The position numbers and the translations under genes were made by a program. This document shows positions 32,901-45,400 of a stretch of DNA of 64,000 nucleotides, in pieces. This stretch comes from Strigops habroptila (Eukaryota > Chordata > Aves > Psittaciformes > Psittacidae), in contig NC_044284.2 in the NCBI RefSeq assembly GCF_004027225.2, forward strand, positions 12,318,501 through 12,382,500. Reading direction: 5' to 3'. Below the pieces are notes generated by a model, which worked only from the letters and a program-made list of their open reading frames with translations, did no database searches and was not told the DNA's origin. Numbering within the stretch: position 1 is the first letter of the stretch; each line of letters opens with the position of its first letter.

Positions 32901-34982
32901 AATGAGAGCTAATAATACACCTGCATAACACAGATGATTAAGCAGCCAGTTACAACAGTCCCAAATAACACAAACAAATGAAAATGACATTTATGGTCAA
33001 ATCCTTGTCTCATTAAGCTGTTAAATGCTTCTCAGAATAATTAATATGAACTGGAGCTGATAATTCAAAAACTTAAGTGACTGCACTGTCTGTTTTCTCC
33101 TACTTAATAATTATTTAGGCCAGCACTGACAAGATGGGAAACAATAATAAGCAGAACTATGCTGAAGGAAATGCTTTCAGCTGCAATTCAGAAAGGCTAA
33201 CAATCTGCAGTACTAAACAGAAAGCACTTCTACCACCATGAAAAGCCACTGCCATAATACACTCCCAGTTATGTAGATAATATTTTTTCAAGGATAAAAG
33301 CAAAGATGAATAGCGCTGAAAAGTATAGGAACGAGAAATATATCCTGTTTATCCTTTCTTTTACCACTGCACAAGAATGGTGGGTGAATGTTTTCTCATC
33401 TACTGATAGTAATTTTGTTGGTTTTGTTTTTTCTAAGTAACAAATAAGTCAAAGTTGTCCCCTCTGCACATATGGAGCTGATGCAAGATCTAGCTGAAAG
33501 GATTTGGAGATACCACTCCCATGGTAGTGGTCACCTTTCCTATGTCTGTATTAGGAATTGTGCTACATTCAGCTTTGATCACAGGAAGGAAAAAGACTAC
33601 AGGTTTTTGAACAACTCCTCAAAGGCATGTGATGCCCACTTACATATACAAAACCAAACGAGAGCTGTTTGCAATGAATGTATTATGTCCACACATATTA
33701 TGTCTTTAAAAACCTCTCAGGTGGAGAGTGTTGACAGGACCATAGATGGACACCAACCCTTTGTGAAGATACAGTCCTCCTCCTCTGTGTATCTCATGAA
33801 GGCTGCGCTGTCTTGGGCCCATGCAAAGGAGGACACTGTGCTTGTTCCTCTATGAAGCAAAAGATTATCAGCTCCTGCTGGTCTCATTCCAGGGCTGGGA
33901 AAATCAGGTCTCTTACCCTGGCTAAATTTCACAATCAAAATGCCTGGAGATCAGCATCCAGAGAAACAAAGGCGACACACAGCTGACACCACCAAAATGA
34001 TGCAGATCTAAAAACTCTTGAATACTGGGAGGAAGGGGAACTGGGTCACAAATGTTTCTTAAGAAGTGAGACTAAAGCCAATCATGTAAAAAAGAAGGGC
34101 AAACCCCTAACTAAATTAAATTATATTATATTCTCTTGAGCATCTTAAACATCACTACAATTACATTTAATCTTGCCCCATAATATATTTGAGATTTCTT
34201 TTTGCATACCTCTGCTCATACCGATTAATATTCCAAATCTTCTTGCTGCAGACAAGATTCATAAACTAAATGTATGGGTAACTAAATGTCCAATTTAAAC
34301 AGAAAAGTATGGCAAGTTAGTGCTATACTTTCCAAACACTCTTTTAAAACCAATAATTCTTAGTAATTTTTGTTGTGAGAATAGTGATAAAATGTTTTTA
34401 TTAGGAAAGCCTAGATTTTATTTCATACCAGATCAGTTCAGAGAGTGAAATGCAATCTTGTTCCTTTAAGTAAAACAATAAATTTATGTGCCTTTAAAAA
34501 CACCCTTTACTGTCTACATTCTCATTTAAAAAAAATAAGAAAGTGTTAAAATCTGAATCATTGAAATTTCTGCATGAAGTTCCACTAAATGAGAAAAGTA
34601 GTCTTGTCATTGAAACAATCTCGGTTGGTGAGTGTCTTGACTCTTTTTTTCATAGTGGTGTAAATACAGTAACTCCATTCACTTGAAAAAAGCTATACTA
34701 GAATAAAGCAAGCAAGCAGAGGACAAAGCTTGTGCATGTTCCTTAAAATGAGGAGACAAAATTCAGATCTCTTTTACTGTGCAGATTCCTACACAACATA
34801 ACCTTCCCACTTTTCCCATTTCCAAGCCTATTAAAGAAATCTGTAAGAGATGCTTTAAGTGACTCTCTTCTTGACCTCTTCTTCCATTTCAATGTCATCC
34901 ACTTAACTTGGTTTAGTTCAAGTGCATCTTTATCATTCTACTCAAACCCAGTTACCTTGCTTTTTTCCCTTGCCTTGCTTCA

Positions 34983-35009
34983 TTTTTTTTTTTTTTTTTT
35001 TTTTTTTTT
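34983..35009. repeat. Poly(T) tract
   Basis: An uninterrupted run of 27 T. No element body is evident next to it. Confidence 0.9.
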
Positions 35010-35180
35010 GCCTTTTTCAGTCTGGTTGTACATTCTCTTGGGTAAAGACCAGCTGTTAACATGCACAGCATCTCCCTCTGTAATCAGTAGTTCAGAAAGG
35101 TTGTCACCAATATTCTCAGAGGACTATTACAAATTATGAGTACGTAGGAAACCTACACCTTTGCAGGAAAGCTCTACACC

Positions 35181-35385
35181 ATCATAGAATCACAGAATCA
35201 ACTTGGTTGGAAAAGACCTTTAAGACATCAAGTCCAAATTTTACCCCAAGACTGCCAAGTCCACCACTAAACCATGTCACTAAGGACCTCATCTACATGT
35301 TTTTTGAACACTTCCAGGGATGGTGATTCCACTGCTTCCCTGGGCAGCCTGTTCCAATGCCTGATTTGTATGAGAGAAATTTGCT
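35181..35385 (-). mobile_element. CR1 LINE 3' tail fragment
   Basis: Reverse-oriented CR1 tail: ATCATAGAATCACAGAATCA at the left, then TTGGTTGGAAAAGACCTTTA, then CACTAAACCATGTCACTAAG and CCCTGGGCAGCCTGTTCCAA. It is longer than the fragment at 29757 and 5'-truncated around 35385. Confidence 0.9.
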
Positions 35386-38300
35386 TTCATCGTGAGTAAA
35401 TATCATGCTTTAGTCTGTTACTTCTACTAATCTACAGCCTAAGTTTGCACGTAACAAAGGATAAATAGAATTTTTTTTATTTTTATTTCAAATAATCTCT
35501 ACTCCTTGAATGCAATCCTATGACTGATTAAAAGTATTTCAGAAAGGTCATGTGTAACTCAGAGGTAAGACTCAGTTGGTAGGTGTTTCTTGGAACACAA
35601 AAAAGTAATAAAGAAATTTGAAAAGACTGTCTACAAAAGAGCAATTTTACATAGACATGCTGATGTGCCTAATTAAAGAAGCTGGATCATGATCATCAGG
35701 ATAATGTACGTACTAATAACGTAGTAGCTTAGCTTAATCTAAATTAGACTGTTCTGGAAAATAACCACTAATTGGTATTGAGAAAGATTGATGAAGTCAT
35801 GTGATTTTTGCTGATAGTACTAGACTTCGTGCACAGAAACAAATTTACTCCAATGACAGATGAAACAGTTCTAGTGAATTGCATATAAGCACAAAGCAAA
35901 AAGGCTGCCTTTTACCTAAGTGCTAAACATCAACAATGTACGGTTATCTGCAGCCTCAATTAGAGAAAACTTTGGGTTCTGACAGCAGTAACAAAACACT
36001 TTAAGTGTTGACACCAGTCTGGAGGCCCATGTTCGGCTGGTCTGGGCTGCAATAACACATGGAGTTTCCTGCTGTCGCAGCTCCTCAGGCAGATTGAGTC
36101 AGGAGGTCAGTCTGATGATTACGAGTTCTGTCAGATTTCCTCCAATGAGAAACTCTTTCTGAAGTCTTTACAGTCCTGCAATGCTTCCACCTCCTTGTTA
36201 AAACTAACACAATGAAATTCTGCAAGGCCATGCAAGCAGTATAAAAGCCCATTAACTAAGTCAAATAGTATGATGATATCCTCTTCTCTATCATTTTTCT
36301 TTTGTGTTAGTGAGCACCGAAGTCACGTAAAGCTTCTAACACCTGCCTCCTATTTTCCCTCATTTTGACAGGGAGAGAAACAAGAAAAAAGCAAAAAATG
36401 GAATGGACTATTCTGTAGTTTGAGCAATTATACTAAAAATTGGAACATTAAAAAAAATCAATTTCTCATACTAAAGACTAATTTGGCAATTTGTTGTATT
36501 ATTGGATCATATTTTATGTTTACGAAGTGATAGAATCTTTCTAACAGTTTCTTTGCAGACTTTAGCTAATCACCTCAAGGAAAGTTTATATATTTTGATT
36601 TCTGTGTCACTGGCATTTATGAGTGTCTGAAGATTCTGTATTACAATTTTTACAGAGTTTTAAGCAGTAAATTTAATTTCATGCCTTTTAGTAATTGGTG
36701 GAGTCTAAAAATTTTAATTGTTATTCTGCTTACTACAAGTCCAGCTGCTAATTTTGATTCAATGAATACGCACCTGCTTCAGGTCACCATCATACCTAGA
36801 GATGGGTACCATTAAAATTTTGTTTGTGCTAAGTGAGAACAAGGTGCACAAGATAGGTGATCTTTTGATGTAAGTTTTAGAACAAGATCTTTGCTGATAA
36901 CAGAGCAATGGTCAACTTTGTTGAAATGGAGGATTAAAATAACTAGATAGATTTTGGCAGATGTTTACCACATTCATGCATAAAGAAATGTAATCACCAT
37001 CCTTTATCTCAGTTTGAATCTAGGTGTAAAGGAGGTGCAGCATGTCTTGCATAGTGTGGTCTGAAACCTGAACCACGATAACACTTCATTTTTCTAGTAT
37101 CACTGCAGTAAAAGAATGATGTCTTTTGTTTTTATCCATCAGAAGACATAAGGATTGTGAAAATCTCAATTTATTTTCATATATTTGCCTTACGGTTTAT
37201 TATAAAGTTTCTTATTAATCAAAATGGTATTTTCAGGATAGGCTGCTCATTGTAGGTGTAAAACTAGGAACTATATAGCACAGGCCCTCTAGCAGTGCTC
37301 CCTGCTCAACCACAAAACATGAATGCTATAAGTATTATAACTCAACTCTGAAACATATCCATTAAATGCAGATCCTATTCTTTGTGTTTAGCTTACTTCC
37401 ATTAGAAGGCTACTCATTTTGGGACTCTCCAGTCTAAAGATGCTACTTCCACAAACTCATCTCTTTAGATTTATCACCTGAAAGTAAAACATGAATACTT
37501 CAACTTGGACCAGCTTGACCAAAAATCAACATCTACAGCCTGAGAAGGAATCCTGAATTGTCAGGAATCCTTGGTTTAATCAAGAAAAGCTCTTTCTCAA
37601 TAAAGTTCCCTCTCTGACAACGTGGTGTCCCTAGAATGTACCTGCAAACCAGGAGATCCTTGTTCATAGGCTCAACCTCAGTGTCCTGAAAGAAAAACAG
37701 CAAATTCATGACACTATACAGTGGTTTACATAAGTGGGATTTTTCAGAGGTACCTGCTCAGTACTTTGCAGATTTCTCCAGGAGCTAAAGTCCATAATAT
37801 TGAAAACTACTGATTTTATACAAGGTAGAACAGTTCCAAGATGAGTGGAAAAGTGATGATGGGTGGCACTCTCTTGGGGTCACCAGAAGATTTAATACCA
37901 AAAATATAAATAGTTCTGAAGTGAGACTTGCTATTTTCTATAGATGTTTGAGCAGACAATAAGCAGCTTGACATTTTTCATGGAAAAGAGAGGAAAACAA
38001 AAAAAAAAAATCTCACCTGTCTCTTAAGCTCCAGCAGAAGTCACAGCCTGTTTCTTTCAGTGGGACCACGTAACATCAGGTGCTCAGCAACCCATCTGAC
38101 AAGGCAGAGCTCTTAATTTGTCTGACAAATGATTGGTGCAGTAAAAAGGTTTGAGCCTTTCCTGTCACCAAAGGTGACAAAGGCATATTTTCAGCCTTCT
38201 AGACCAAGAGGCTAACTGAAACCACTCTTCGAAGTACTGAGTGGTCCTGTTCATTGCAGAATGGGCTGCATGTCTTGAACTCTGACAGGGCGTCTTCTGT

Positions 38301-41061
38301 GACCAGTGATAGTGGTACATTATTATTGATTAACATTGTCCACAAGTGAGTCAGAGCACGGTCCCTTAATACTAGCACTGTGCAAACACGGTAAACAATG
38401 ACTTTTTACAAGAAATAAAATAATAATTTCGACTTCCACCACTGTGAATTCAGATTTAACTTTTTTTTTTTTTTTTTTTTTTTTTACGAGCCCTTATCAT
38501 TAATGTTTTAAGATAGTAGAGGTCTCTTTTAGACTGTGGGTGATCTTGTGGACTGTCAGTGGTGCAGGAGCCACAGATGAAGAGTCCGGACACTTGCTGA
38601 AGGATACTGGAAAAAATTCCATTTCAAAACTGGGCAATAATTAATAAGGCAGCTCTTAGAATCTGGTGTCACTCAATGACACTTCTAATGAAAACCTTAA
38701 CTCTCCCTTTCAATTGAAGGAGGTAAAATTATCTTGCTGAAAGACTGATGAAATACATTCAGATGTAGGCTTTAATTTTTCTCTGTGAATGTTTTGCAAC
38801 TGGGACAATACTAGTTCTGTTGTATGTGCCAAGGCATTTCAGGAATTCTTGCCAACACAATAAAGAAAAAAAATGTTGCAGAAAGAAACAGAATCACAAA
38901 ACCTGTCAGAACCACAAGATGGCAATACTGTTCAAAATATAAAGCTGACTCAACTAAACAATAGAGTTATGACCATTCATAGCAGATTGCACGCATACCA
39001 CTTGTTTACAACTACAGTGTAAGATGGACATTTTCAAGGAAGATAATCACAAGTTAGTGGTATCTGCAGGGTTTGTTTTAATTCTCCTTTTAACGAGTAC
39101 TGGAGAAGAGGCTCATGTTCAATATCACGGCTCAGACTCCAAGGGAACGATGCTGCTGGATTTCAATGCAAGATGTATAAGAGAGAAGAATGAACATGTT
39201 TCAATCAGTGATCATATTGCACACTCGTTTTCTTTTTCATGTCCTCAGTTTCCGCAGAAGAGAAATTTGAGGCCATTCAATAGTATTTGGCAGCTATTTT
39301 TGTCAATTAGTTATCATGTTAATAATGACAGCCACTTTCAGGCAGCAGAGAGTGCAGATACAGAAAGCTGCAGTGGCATTGCTTCATCAATATACAATGC
39401 ATTGCATGTAAAAGGTGCCATTCGGAGCAGGGAAATAAAATGATAGTAAACATCACATTCCCATTTCTGTGGCACTACCTGGTTATGTTATTAAATAGTT
39501 ATTGATACTGTCTCTTATAACAAAACAAAGAAAGTATCATACCAAACCAAAATGCGTAAGAAGCAGCAGCCTGAAGAAGATAGGTGGGAAGCTTCACAAG
39601 TAATGAGAGTAAGAACTAGATGGTCTCACAGTCTGGCAAAGAAGTTCATCAAAGGCATATATGAACTCATTGAGAAACGTGTGTAAACACATGCATGCAT
39701 GCTTATTCAGTGCTGAAAGAAATGACGGAAAATAATGAGGAAGTTCTATTCCAGGGACATACATAATGATATAAAAATAGAAAATCTAGTCTTGTCTGCA
39801 CACTGTGTAGTGGCAAGATGACTTCTAGGCACACATGTGCCTCCAAAATCATGAGGGAAATCACTTGCAGCAGGTAAGCACTTGCTGTTTTAGTCCCTGT
39901 CTCAGATGGCACCCTGCTAGGGAGTTGGCAGTTGTAGGGTGCAGAACTGATTTGCCATGGCGTAGTCAGAATTTGTTGTTAGTCTAATGATTGCCATGAC
40001 AAACTCAACATATCTATTTCTGTTTACACTCACAGATGTAAATGATACACAAGTTGCTAGTTCAGAGCCTCATTCAAGATCTGTTATTCAGCAGCGTGAA
40101 CACAGTGCCCAGTACTGGTCTATGAAGAAGAATGTTATTATATTTAACTGCAGGGTATATCTTTTTCCTTGATGCATGCTATAGCATATAACTCCCATTA
40201 ACTTTAAAGGCTATAGACTTTAGGAACATCAAAGTGTTCCTATAACATAACCTGAGGAAAAAATCTCTCCTTAAATGCTCATGCACAGCCGCTATTGACA
40301 TTAGTATAAGAGTGCAGTTCTTACCCTAAGTATGCCATTTCTCCTGGATCCGGAACTGAGTTCAAGTCTCATGGAGAAGTCTTACAGAATTTCCAGAAAA
40401 TAGCAACTCCTAAGAATATATTTTAAATCAAACTGTTTAAAACCAGAATCTTAGATACTGAGATACTTACTGTATTACACACAACTAATTTCAAAATATT
40501 TGTGTAGGTCTTCTCTGTCTCATATCTTGAATTGCACAGTCTCCCTCTTGCAGCTAGAATTCTTTTCAAGAAGTTGATATAAGGAAGCAGATGCATCCAC
40601 CTTTTTTACTTGCTGTTTGCCTAAACATTTAGCCATTGTGGACATACAGCACAGGCATGATTTTTAGTCGAGATTATCTGCATAATTATCATCAGTAGTC
40701 ATTAATATCCACTCTTCATGAAAGCAAAAACTTCACAATGATCTCAATGTAACTTCTCTGTCATAATTCAAATTTTCTCGAGAAAGAAATAACGGTTCCA
40801 CACACAAGAATTAGAAATTGAATTTTCTCCTATATTTCTAGCAGTTAGGTTAGACATTCAAATGTAATTACAAGTTTGCATGTTCTAAGGGGAATTATGC
40901 CTTTATAAGTGATTAGGCAAAGAACTGTCTTAGCTGCCTTCCAACTCAAATTCTCAACTTGTTTGCAGTGAAATAGGGATGAAAGATATGTATGCAGCAG
41001 CCTGAGAACATCAAGCCCTTCGTTACCAAGTGTATGGAAAACTCCATGGCTTTGGCACTTA
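35386..41061. other. AT-rich sequence, no gene seen
   Basis: No supported gene or known repeat. A poly(T) tract lies at 38461-38485. A 139-codon open frame at 39024-39443 starts with a hydrophobic stretch but has no family resemblance or splice context, and I do not call it. Confidence 0.5.
38461..38485. repeat. Poly(T) tract
   Basis: An uninterrupted run of 25 T in AT-rich sequence. Confidence 0.9.
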
Positions 41062-42125
41062 GAATCATAGAATAGTTCGGGTTGGAAAGGACCTTAAGAT
41101 CATCTAGTTCCAACGCCCCTGCCATGGGCAGGGACACCTCGCACTAAACCATGTCACCCAAGGCTCTGTCCAACCTGGCCTTGAACACCGCCAGGGATGG
41201 AGCATTCACCACTTCTTTGGGCAACCCATTCCAGTGCCTCACCACCCTCACAGTAAAGAACTTCTTCCTTAGATCTAATCTAAACTGTTGAAGTTTGAAG
41301 CCATTACCCCTTGTCCTACCACTACAGTCCCTAAGGAAGAGTCCCTCCCCAGCATCCTTATAGGCCCCCTTCAGATGCTGAAAGGCTGCTATGAGGTCTC
41401 CACGCAGCCTTCTCTTCCCCAGGCTGAACAGCCCCAACTCTCTCAGCCTGTCTTCATACGGGAGGCGCTCCAGCCCCCTGATCCTCCTCCTCGTGGCCCT
41501 CCTCTGGACTCGCTCCAACAGCTCCATGTCCTTTTTATGTTGAGGACACCAGAACTGTATGCAGTACTCCAAGTGAGGTCTCACAAGAGCAGAGTAGAGG
41601 GGCAGGATCACCTCCTTTGACCTGCTGGTCACGCTTCTTTTGATGCAGCCCAGGATACGGTTGACTTTCTGGGCTGCAAGCGCATACTGCCGGCTCATGT
41701 TAAGCTTCTCGTCAACCAACACCCCCAAGTCCTTCTCTGCAGGGCTGCTCTGAATCTCTTCTCCGCCCCACCTGTAGCTGTGCCTGGGATTGCCCTGACC
41801 CAGGTGAAGGACCTTGCACTTGGCTTGGTTAAACTTCATAAGGTTGGCATCAGCCCATCTCACAAGAGTGTCCAGGTCCTTCTGGATGGCATCCCTTCCC
41901 TCCAGCGTTTCAACTGAACCACACAGCTTGGTGCTGTCAGCAAACTTGCTGAGGGTGCACTCAATCCCACTGTCCCTCTCACCAACAAAGATGTTGAACA
42001 GGACCGGTCCCAACACCAATCCCTGAGGGACACCACTCGTTAGTGTTTTCCAACTGGACATCGAGCCATTTACCACAACTCTTTGCATGTGGCCATCAAG
42101 CCAGTTCTTTATCCACTGAGTGGAT
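41062..42125 (-). mobile_element. CR1 LINE, 5'-truncated, with partial ORF2
   Basis: A 1.06-kb CR1 copy in minus orientation. Its 3' end is at the left (GAATCATAGAATAGTTCGGG, GGTTGGAAAGGACCTTAAGA, CCTGCCATGGGCAGGGACAC). It extends upstream through the C-terminal half of the ORF2 reverse transcriptase and ends in the part resembling GGCCATCAAGCCAGTTCTTT. It is the longest CR1 in the window and the only one with a long open frame, so it is probably the youngest. Confidence 0.95.
41144..42088 (-). pseudogene. CR1 ORF2 reverse transcriptase, C-terminal fragment
   Basis: A 314-codon open frame corresponding to the last part of CR1 ORF2, the protein that copies CR1 RNA at the target site. Visible RT blocks include [16 protein letters not shown] (residues 17-32) and the FADD region. 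Further on are the conserved CR1 blocks [33 protein letters not shown] and [11 protein letters not shown]. The catalytic FADD box reads FADSTKL here (residues 49-55), so the second aspartate is lost. The endonuclease and N-terminal RT parts are missing. The product would be inactive. The frame has no internal stop. Confidence 0.9.
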
Positions 42126-42247
42126 AACTTAAAACCAACTTAAAACCAACCTTCCATGATTTATCATAAGAGGCTGTATCTGCCACAGGTCAGGATGCAA
42201 AAGGTTCCACTGAAACAGTTGGGATCTGGAAAATCAGAAAAGACTTT

Positions 42248-42481
42248 TGTTTCAATAGGCAAGGCTAAAGTGCAAATCACTGATGTCATTTTATGTTAAA
42301 AACCCTCATACATTAGATAAGCATGCAATCAAGGGCCATTTGTTTCAAAGATTCTGCAGCTTTTTAGTAAAAACCTTAATTTCTGCAAATAAGTTTTTGC
42401 CTTTATGTGCTGTTTCATAGGTAAAAAAAAGACAATTTGAAAAGCAAGTGCTTGCTCTACTACTTAGAATTGTTCTTGCGC
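42248..42481. repeat. 234-bp direct repeat, left copy
   Basis: Runs from TGTTTCAATAGGCAAGGC to TTGTTCTTGCGC. It recurs in the same orientation at 45454-45687 with about eight mismatches and no indel. It lies about 120 bp beyond the 5' end of the CR1 at 41062-42125. The family is not recognised. Confidence 0.9.
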
Positions 42482-45400
42482 AAATACGGAAACACACAGT
42501 CTGTATATTTATATGTCTTCAAAAAACAGTAGGAAACATAATAAAAAGATAATAATATCTGATACTATTGGTTACTTTATTCGCCCTGCACTGCAACATT
42601 ACCTAGCTCTCTTAAAAATCAGAATCTCTTTGCTGCAATTTTGGTAGCATGACAGTATGGAAAGAAAGGATAAATAAATAATAAAGTGACCTGTAGAGTA
42701 ATATGCTCCCTGGTTCGAAAGTATTTTCAAGTATATATTTTAAGATGACATGCCATTAAAATAAAAAATTAATAAAGAGAAGCAACAAAAAGCAACATAT
42801 TTCATTTCACATTAAATACATCTAGGTGACTTGTCACTCTGCCATACCCCAGCAGAGGATGACAGAGGAAACAGGCTACAGGACCGAAGGATAACAGCTG
42901 TGCCGTAAGTCGCTTCGAATTTGAGCACTGGATCTGCTATGCCAGAGCAGAAGCACCACGTACCTTGTTCAATACTCTGTCTTTGAAAGTGACCAACTTC
43001 TCTAGAAAGTCAAAAAAAGGATATAAGGGAAAATTACAAGATAACTTCTTTAGATGTGAAGAACTGCTAAGCTAAGTAAAACAGTAGCTGATTTATGCCT
43101 CTAAGCACAAAGGTTTCTAGCCTTTCCATTGCTTTATCCTACCTTAAATATAATCCAGATCATTCCTTCACAATGTTTTCAGGTTAAAAAATCCTTACTA
43201 AAGCAAAAAACTTCTTTGTTACTGCTTTTATTTGCTATTAAAGAGCAACAGTGCTGCCACAGAGGCAAGGAGCATGGGTTTTATTTTTGTGTTTGAGAGG
43301 TGGCAGAAGACACCTGACCTTGAAGAAAAACAAGGCAGAGTAGAGGAGGACCACAAAAACCATCCAACTGTTTTTGCTTTTGAGTGCCTTTCATTCTCTG
43401 GAGGTTCCAACATGCTGGCTGAAAAATGGATGGGTGCGTGTTTGCATTTGTGTGTATTTCTTTATGTTCATACTCTTCAGGTGACATGGAACTTGAAGAT
43501 ACTCAAGGAGATAAAAGGTTTAAGCTTTGGCATTTCTGAAAAATCAATATCCAAAGAAGGCTTCCAGAAAAGCATATATCTGGGGGTGATTTCAGAATGT
43601 ACCCATTGCCTAATGTTGTAGTGTCATTTTGGGAAAAATTGTCTTTTGCAAAGAGTACTTCTGGGAACCGTGACACATCCCATAATCTGCTCTGACTATG
43701 CTACGGTGAACAGGATGAGCAAATGTAAAGAATGAATGATGTAGTATGGGGAAAATAAGAATCAAGCCATCCAAAACCTAAGTTGAGGCTTCCATTGTAG
43801 TGGTGTTGGTAGAGGGGGGCTGAGTTACTAAAATACATCCCTATTTGCTGCTTCATAGCACCAACAGAAAATCAGAATAATGCTAAGACCACAAGACTGG
43901 GCTAAGTCACGCAAAGTAACACAGATATAGGTGTTAGGGTATGGAAGAAGGGTGTTACGTGCATTCTCTGGTTTTCTTGCTTTCCTCTTCAGAAAACTAG
44001 GAAAACAACAATAGAAGAGAGAAATTTTCAAAACCCACAGAGGAGACCAAAACAGGCAAAAAGGGGTTCAGCCAAAGCTCTAACATCAGCACAGCTGACG
44101 AAGGCAGAAATTGTCTGATTTTTGTCATACCTATTAAAAAGTCAATAGACAATTATAATTTCAACAGCTTTGCATGGTAAATGATCTAGTAAGCAAACAC
44201 ACTAATTTTATAAAAGAAAAGATGGCACTGTGAATCTCACTTCTCAACATGTTACTGAAATACTGACCAGAAAAGTAAAAGACAGATAAGTAAGTGAGCA
44301 GATTTCCCTCAAATCTTTGAACAGCCAGTATTTACACTGAACAGCCCTACAAAGATATGCCCACTTCAAAAGTTTAATGCACATTTGCAAAATGCATAGT
44401 CCAGAGAACACTTCAGACAGAGGTCTCTAAGAGCTACTTTTGTATTTACAAGTATTCAGCTGAATTTCTAAATTAGAAGAATAGAAGCTTACATTTAGCA
44501 GAAAGGTTCTCAAGAGCATGGACACTTATAAGCTCAATCTTAATGATTCAGATGATATAAACTTTATGGAAATAGAGAAATCTGCTGTTGTGGTTTTACC
44601 ACCCAGTTTAATAAAGCCAAAATTTCATCACTTCATATTTACACTAAGGGAAATAGCTTTAAATATGTTTAGCATGTTTAAAACATCAAAGAGATTTAGT
44701 ATTAGAGTACTCTTACTCTTCTTTCTGTAAAAGAAACATGTTATCTCCTTTCAGGAGAAAGTTTTCATTCTAGAAATTCACATTATTCATAATATTAATA
44801 TGTTGCTTCTCTATGTCAGATGAGCTCTCTAGGCTCTTTCTATCTTTTGTTAAACATGAACGTCAGACTTACAGAATGTTTATTGGTAATATTTGCTTTA
44901 ACAGAAGAAGGTGATGAAAAAGGCAATTCATATGAATGAGAGAAGGTTATTCTCTAGTTTTCTTTTTTCCTAAGACTTGGGCCTAGTGGTTTATAAGTAG
45001 TGGAGAGAATATGGAGTGTCAGTATTGCATTGTCTCCTACAGAAAAGAGGTAACTGATGATATTTCATTTATGGAGTAGCAATGTAAATATCCCTTCATT
45101 TGTCTGTATTTTCATGCATAGAAAGCATGAGAAAAATGCTGCTTACATCATCAAAACAAACTCTCATAGAAATTTTATAAGCCAGCAAAGCACAGATGGT
45201 TGAAGGCATATGTTAGATCACTATTATAGTTTAATTTGCTTAGGAAGACTTTCTCAGCTCAGGTCCCAATAAGTTTCTCTCAGAATTTCAAATGAGCATG
45301 CAAAACAAATTATGTAGCATATCTCTGTATAAAAGCCCTTTCAGTCCCATATAAGTACTTGCCCAACTAAAAATGAGATTGAAACTGCTTTAGAATAATA

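Larger units (their letters stand above)
28648..35180. other. AT-rich sequence right of the duplication, no gene seen
   Basis: Unique sequence beginning just after the copy B breakpoint. Apart from the CR1 tail at 29757-29905 and short T- or A-runs, nothing is recognisable. Open frames of up to about 127 codons occur at random density without splice or codon support. Confidence 0.55.

Noticed and set aside
33472-33855. 127-codon plus-strand frame
   Set aside because: No protein-like features or similarity that I recognise. Probably random.
39024-39443. 139-codon plus-strand frame with a hydrophobic N-terminal segment
   Set aside because: No family resemblance, ordinary AT-rich surroundings, no promoter or poly(A) context. 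The length is expected by chance in 35 kb.
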